Origin: an uncultured Francisellaceae bacterium
Lineage (GTDB): Bacteria > Pseudomonadota > Gammaproteobacteria > UBA6186 > Azoamicaceae
Direction: 5' to 3'
NCBI GenBank assembly: GCA_945956915.1
Contig: CAMFJH010000003.1
Coordinates: forward strand, 1 to 64,000
DNA length: 64,000 bases
In this document: in pieces, positions 60,796-64,000 of the stretch
Layout of the letters: the number at the start of each line of letters is the position of its first letter
Numbering within the stretch: the first letter of the stretch is position 1
The notes under the pieces: model-generated
The model's database searches: none
What the model was told of the DNA's origin: nothing
Seen by the model: only the letters and a program-made list of their open reading frames with translations
Made by a program: the position numbers and the translations under genes

Positions 60796-63700
60796 GTGCG
60801 GCTTTTGTTCATTTGCGTGTGCACAGCGAGTATTCTCTTATCGATGGCATTGTACGTATAGACGATTTGGTTTCTGAAACTGCAGCTAATAATCAAGTGG
60901 CAGTTGCATTGACTGATCAATCCAATGTATTCGGCATGGTAAAGTTTTATCAAGCCGCACGTGCTAAAGGCATAAAACCCATCATAGGCTCGGATATCTG
61001 GGTATATAACGAGCAAGACCCCGCACAACCTTATCGATTGCTTTTATTATGCCAAAATGAATTAGGCTATAGACATTTAACCCAATTGGTGAGCAAAGGC
61101 TATTTGGAAGGCCAATATCAAGGCAAAGCTTTAATTAAAAAAGAGTGGATCAGTCAATCTAATAAAGGCCTTATTGCGATTGCAGTTGCCCGAGAAAGTG
61201 ATATTGCCACGGCTTTATTGGCAAATCACGATGAATTGGCAGAAACGTTAGTTGAATATTGGACAGGTATTTTTGGGGATCGCTTTTATTTAGAATTAAC
61301 ACGCACGGGTCGCCCGAATGAGAATACCTATGTGCAAGCAGCAGTAAGCTTGGCAGAACGTAAAGGATGCCCGGTCGTTGCAAGTAACGATGTGCGTTTT
61401 TTAGAAAGTACTGATTTTGAAGCACATGAAGCTCGGGTATGTATTCATCAAGGGTGTGTGTTAAATGATCCCAATAGAAAAAAAGTTTATCATGAGACTC
61501 AGTATTTAAAATCTGCCCAAGAAATGCAAGATTTATTTAAGGATATTCCAGAAGCTATAGAAAACACCATTGAAATTGCAAAGCGCTGTAATTTAGTGCT
61601 GACGCTCAATAAAGTATTTTTACCCAATTTTCCAGTGCCTGCAGGCTTTAGCTCAGAAACATTTTTAAGCGCTGCAGCACAACAAGGCTTGGCAGATAAA
61701 TTTTTAAACACAGAGATTCCACCAGTATACCAAGAGCGTTTGAATGCTGAATTGGCTGTGATTAATCCCATGGGATTTGCCAGCTATTTTTTAATTGTGG
61801 CCGATTTTATTCGCTGGTCTTTAAACAATAAAATCCCTGTAGGCCCAGGGCGAGGTTCAGGAGCAGGATCCCTGGTGGCCTATGTCTTAAATATTACAGG
61901 GATAGACCCTCTAGAATATGAGTTACTATTTGAACGCTTTTTAAATCCAGAACGGGTATCGATGCCCGATTTTGATATCGATTTTTGCATGGAAGGTCGC
62001 GATAGGGTTATTGATTATGTGGCCAATACCTATGGGCGAGAATCGGTTTCCCAAATTATTACCTATGGCACCATGGCTGCCAAAGCCGTGATTCGTGATG
62101 TAGGACGTGTGCTGGGACATCCATATGGATTCGTAGATAAAATTGCCAAATTAATTCCTTTAGAATTGGGGATAACCCTTGCCAAAGCCCTAGAAGATGA
62201 ACCCATGCTACAACAACGCTATCAAGAGGAAGAAGAAGTAAAAGCCTTGTTGGATTTAGCACAAAAGCTAGAGGGCATCACTCGTAATGCTGGCAAGCAT
62301 GCAGGGGGAGTTGTAATCGCCCCTTCTAAATTAACAGATTTTACACCGTTGTATTGCGATGCCAATGACGGTGCTTTATTAACCCAATTTGATAAAAATG
62401 ATGTAGAAACCATTGGCTTGGTAAAATTCGACTTTCTAGGCTTAAGAACACTCACGATTATCGATTGGGCTGTTAGCATTGTGAATGCTCAAAAAATTAA
62501 AGCAGGAGAAACTTCATTAGATATTAACACCATTCCACTTAATGATAAGCTGACCTTTGATTTATTGCGTGCTTGTAAAACCACGGCGGTTTTTCAATTA
62601 GAATCACGAGGCATGAAAGATTTGGTTAAACGCTTGCATCCAGACGTGTTTGAAGAAATTATTGCTTTAGTCGCCTTGTTTAGACCTGGTCCTTTGCAAT
62701 CTGGCATGGTAGATGATTTTATTAATCGTAAACATGGCCGAGCCAAACCCGAATATTTAGATCCCAGTTTAACAGCTATTTTAAAGCCTACGTACGGGAT
62801 TATTTTATATCAAGAACAGGTAATGCAGATTGCACAAGTATTAGCCGGTTATACCTTGGGGGGCGCTGATTTATTAAGGCGCGCCATGGGTAAGAAAAAG
62901 CCTGAAGAAATGGAAAAACAACGTGCTATTTTCATAAAAGGTTCAGTAGAACGGGGTGTGAATGCAGAAAAAGCGGCTTATATTTTTAGCTTAATCGATA
63001 AATTCTCGGGTTATGGTTTTAACAAATCTCATGCAGCTGTTTATGCTTTGTTAACCTATCAAACCGCTTGGTTAAAAGCTCATTATCCTGCGGCTTTTAT
63101 GGCGGCAGTATTGTCTTCGGATATGGCACACACCGATAAAGTAGTGGTCTTTGTAGACGAATGTCGACAATTGAAATTAAACCTATGCCCCCCAGATATT
63201 AATAAATCAGAATTTAAATTTTCGGTGGGCGAAAATAATCAAATATTGTATGGATTGGGTGCGATTAAAGGCGTGGGTGAGAGCGCCATACACAGCATTA
63301 TGGAAGGGCGCGCATCAAGGCCTTATCAAGATTTATTTGATTTTTGTGCACGTGTTGATTTACGAAAAGTCAGCAAAAGGGTGATCGAAGCATTAATTCG
63401 TGCGGGTGCGATGGATTGTTTTAATACCGAGCGTTCAGCGCTGATGTTTTCTTATGAAGATGCTGTAACTGCTGCAGAACAATTGGGGAATAATCGTTTG
63501 GCGGGTCAATTCGATTTGTTTGGAGACTCTTTGTCCGCGCAAGATATTCTAATGAATCAAAGTGGCGTGCCGCTTAGGCCTTGGTCTGATGCAGAACGCT
63601 TATTAGGCGAAAAAGAAACCCTAGGGTTTTATTTAACAGGACATCCTTTAGAAGAATATGAAAGCGAATTAAAACATATCCGAACCGTAAAAATTAGAGA

Positions 63701-64000
63701 ATTGAAAGCTGAAAAAAATAAAAAACAAAGACTAGCTGGATTAATTGTTGGCTTAAGAACTGTACAAACCCGTAATCACGATCGCATGTTAATTCTAAGC
63801 CTAGATGATAGGACTGGTAGACAAGAAATAGCCGTGTTTTCTGATTTGTATCGTACATATAAAGAAAAATTAATCAAAGATGCATTGATGATTTTTGAGG
63901 GGGAAGTCAATGAAGATGATTATTCAGGTGGCTTTAAAATAAAATGTACCGATATCATGGATTTTGACACGGCCAGAGCGCGTTATGCAAAACGCTTAGA
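60792..64000 (+). CDS. dnaE: DNA polymerase III alpha subunit (3' end beyond window)
   Basis: Catalytic subunit of the replicative polymerase; 1069 codons are seen, of about 1150-1170 expected. It starts at ATG 60792 in the rnhB stop. The N-terminal PHP domain begins [15 protein letters not shown]. The polymerase catalytic motif PDFDIDF carries D395 and D397 (also D393). [16 protein letters not shown], the LFRPGPL-type segment, [11 protein letters not shown] and [19 protein letters not shown] follow. The frame is open to the last base of the window. Confidence 0.96.
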   Translation, partial: MSAAFVHLRVHSEYSLIDGIVRIDDLVSETAANNQVAVALTDQSNVFGMVKFYQAARAKGIKPIIGSDIWVYNEQDPAQPYRLLLLCQNELGYRHLTQLVSKGYLEGQYQGKALIKKEWISQSNKGLIAIAVARESDIATALLANHDELAETLVEYWTGIFGDRFYLELTRTGRPNENTYVQAAVSLAERKGCPVVASNDVRFLESTDFEAHEARVCIHQGCVLNDPNRKKVYHETQYLKSAQEMQDLFKDIPEAIENTIEIAKRCNLVLTLNKVFLPNFPVPAGFSSETFLSAAAQQGLADKFLNTEIPPVYQERLNAELAVINPMGFASYFLIVADFIRWSLNNKIPVGPGRGSGAGSLVAYVLNITGIDPLEYELLFERFLNPERVSMPDFDIDFCMEGRDRVIDYVANTYGRESVSQIITYGTMAAKAVIRDVGRVLGHPYGFVDKIAKLIPLELGITLAKALEDEPMLQQRYQEEEEVKALLDLAQKLEGITRNAGKHAGGVVIAPSKLTDFTPLYCDANDGALLTQFDKNDVETIGLVKFDFLGLRTLTIIDWAVSIVNAQKIKAGETSLDINTIPLNDKLTFDLLRACKTTAVFQLESRGMKDLVKRLHPDVFEEIIALVALFRPGPLQSGMVDDFINRKHGRAKPEYLDPSLTAILKPTYGIILYQEQVMQIAQVLAGYTLGGADLLRRAMGKKKPEEMEKQRAIFIKGSVERGVNAEKAAYIFSLIDKFSGYGFNKSHAAVYALLTYQTAWLKAHYPAAFMAAVLSSDMAHTDKVVVFVDECRQLKLNLCPPDINKSEFKFSVGENNQILYGLGAIKGVGESAIHSIMEGRASRPYQDLFDFCARVDLRKVSKRVIEALIRAGAMDCFNTERSALMFSYEDAVTAAEQLGNNRLAGQFDLFGDSLSAQDILMNQSGVPLRPWSDAERLLGEKETLGFYLTGHPLEEYESELKHIRTVKIRELKAEKNKKQRLAGLIVGLRTVQTRNHDRMLILSLDDRTGRQEIAVFSDLYRTYKEKLIKDALMIFEGEVNEDDYSGGFKIKCTDIMDFDTARARYAKRL

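Noticed and set aside
1..64000. CRISPR arrays, prophage or insertion sequences
   Set aside because: No regularly spaced direct repeats, integrase, transposase or phage structural genes were seen.

Overview
This window looks like chromosomal DNA of a moderately AT-rich gammaproteobacterium with a host-associated, probably intracellular, lifestyle. The housekeeping blocks have classical gammaproteobacterial order: pepA-valS beside lptFG, rpsF-rpsR-rplI-dnaB-alr, groES-groEL, yajC-secDF, bamA-skp-lpxD-fabZ-lpxA-lpxB, and rnhB-dnaE. Between them lie accessory genes typical of Legionellales and other amoeba- or host-associated lineages: a 1917-residue protein with a SopB/SidF-type CX5R phosphatase motif, an ankyrin gene, a RipA-like membrane protein, AAA-ATPase/PD-(D/E)XK proteins and unrecognised proteins with no homology I can name. 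An order-level assignment to Legionellales is an inference from this gene mix, not from a marker-gene tree. No transposase, prophage or CRISPR array was seen.

Layout. 0.2-4.4 kb: leucine dehydrogenase and pyruvate/2-oxo-acid dehydrogenase E1alpha, E1beta and E2 in one tightly overlapping operon. 4.4-6.2 kb: a YadG/YadH-type ABC exporter. 6.3-12.0 kb: the giant putative effector. 12.1-14.1 kb: a HAD phosphatase, an alpha/beta hydrolase and a small hendecad-repeat exported protein. 14.1-22.4 kb: AGCS symporter, valS and pepA (minus strand), then lptF-lptG (plus strand). 22.4-25.5 kb: BON-domain protein, RipA-like protein behind a perfect sigma-70 consensus promoter, DUF4385 protein and an unknown 338-residue protein. 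25.6-31.4 kb: the ribosomal protein/dnaB/alr operon and groESL with a sigma-32 promoter. 31.4-34.7 kb: a REP-like palindrome, an antitoxin remnant, an AAA-ATPase/nuclease protein and an MFS transporter. 34.7-38.6 kb: rsmI, a serine hydrolase, RNase P RNA with a clear promoter, an ankyrin gene broken by a TGA, an RDD protein and tRNA-Leu(CAA). 38.7-44.2 kb: yajC-secD-secF, a MazG-like gene, metK and suhB with two altered metal ligands. 44.3-49.5 kb: a decayed aldehyde dehydrogenase, a DUF4143 ATPase, an EamA transporter, a cysteine desulfurase plus A-type Fe-S carrier, and an orphan ParA. 49.6-64.0 kb: the outer-membrane/lipid A operon, a 4.1-kb accessory insertion (MFS, AbrB-like remnant, unknown gene, two tandem outer-membrane beta-barrels), rnhB and dnaE, which runs off the window end.

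How it fits together. The core genes make the envelope (BamA, Skp, LpxDAB, FabZ, LptFG, SecDF-YajC), the translation and replication machinery, and S-adenosylmethionine. The accessory genes point to interaction with a eukaryotic cell and to gene decay: a broken ankyrin gene, a deleted aldehyde dehydrogenase and two truncated antitoxin genes all lie in the gaps between conserved operons. No gene-free stretch exceeds 300 bases; the longest is about 257 bases at 57434-57690, which holds a promoter and an inverted repeat. The strongest candidate for something undescribed is the 1917-residue protein, which appears to join a phosphoinositide-phosphatase-like motif to a kinase-like second half.
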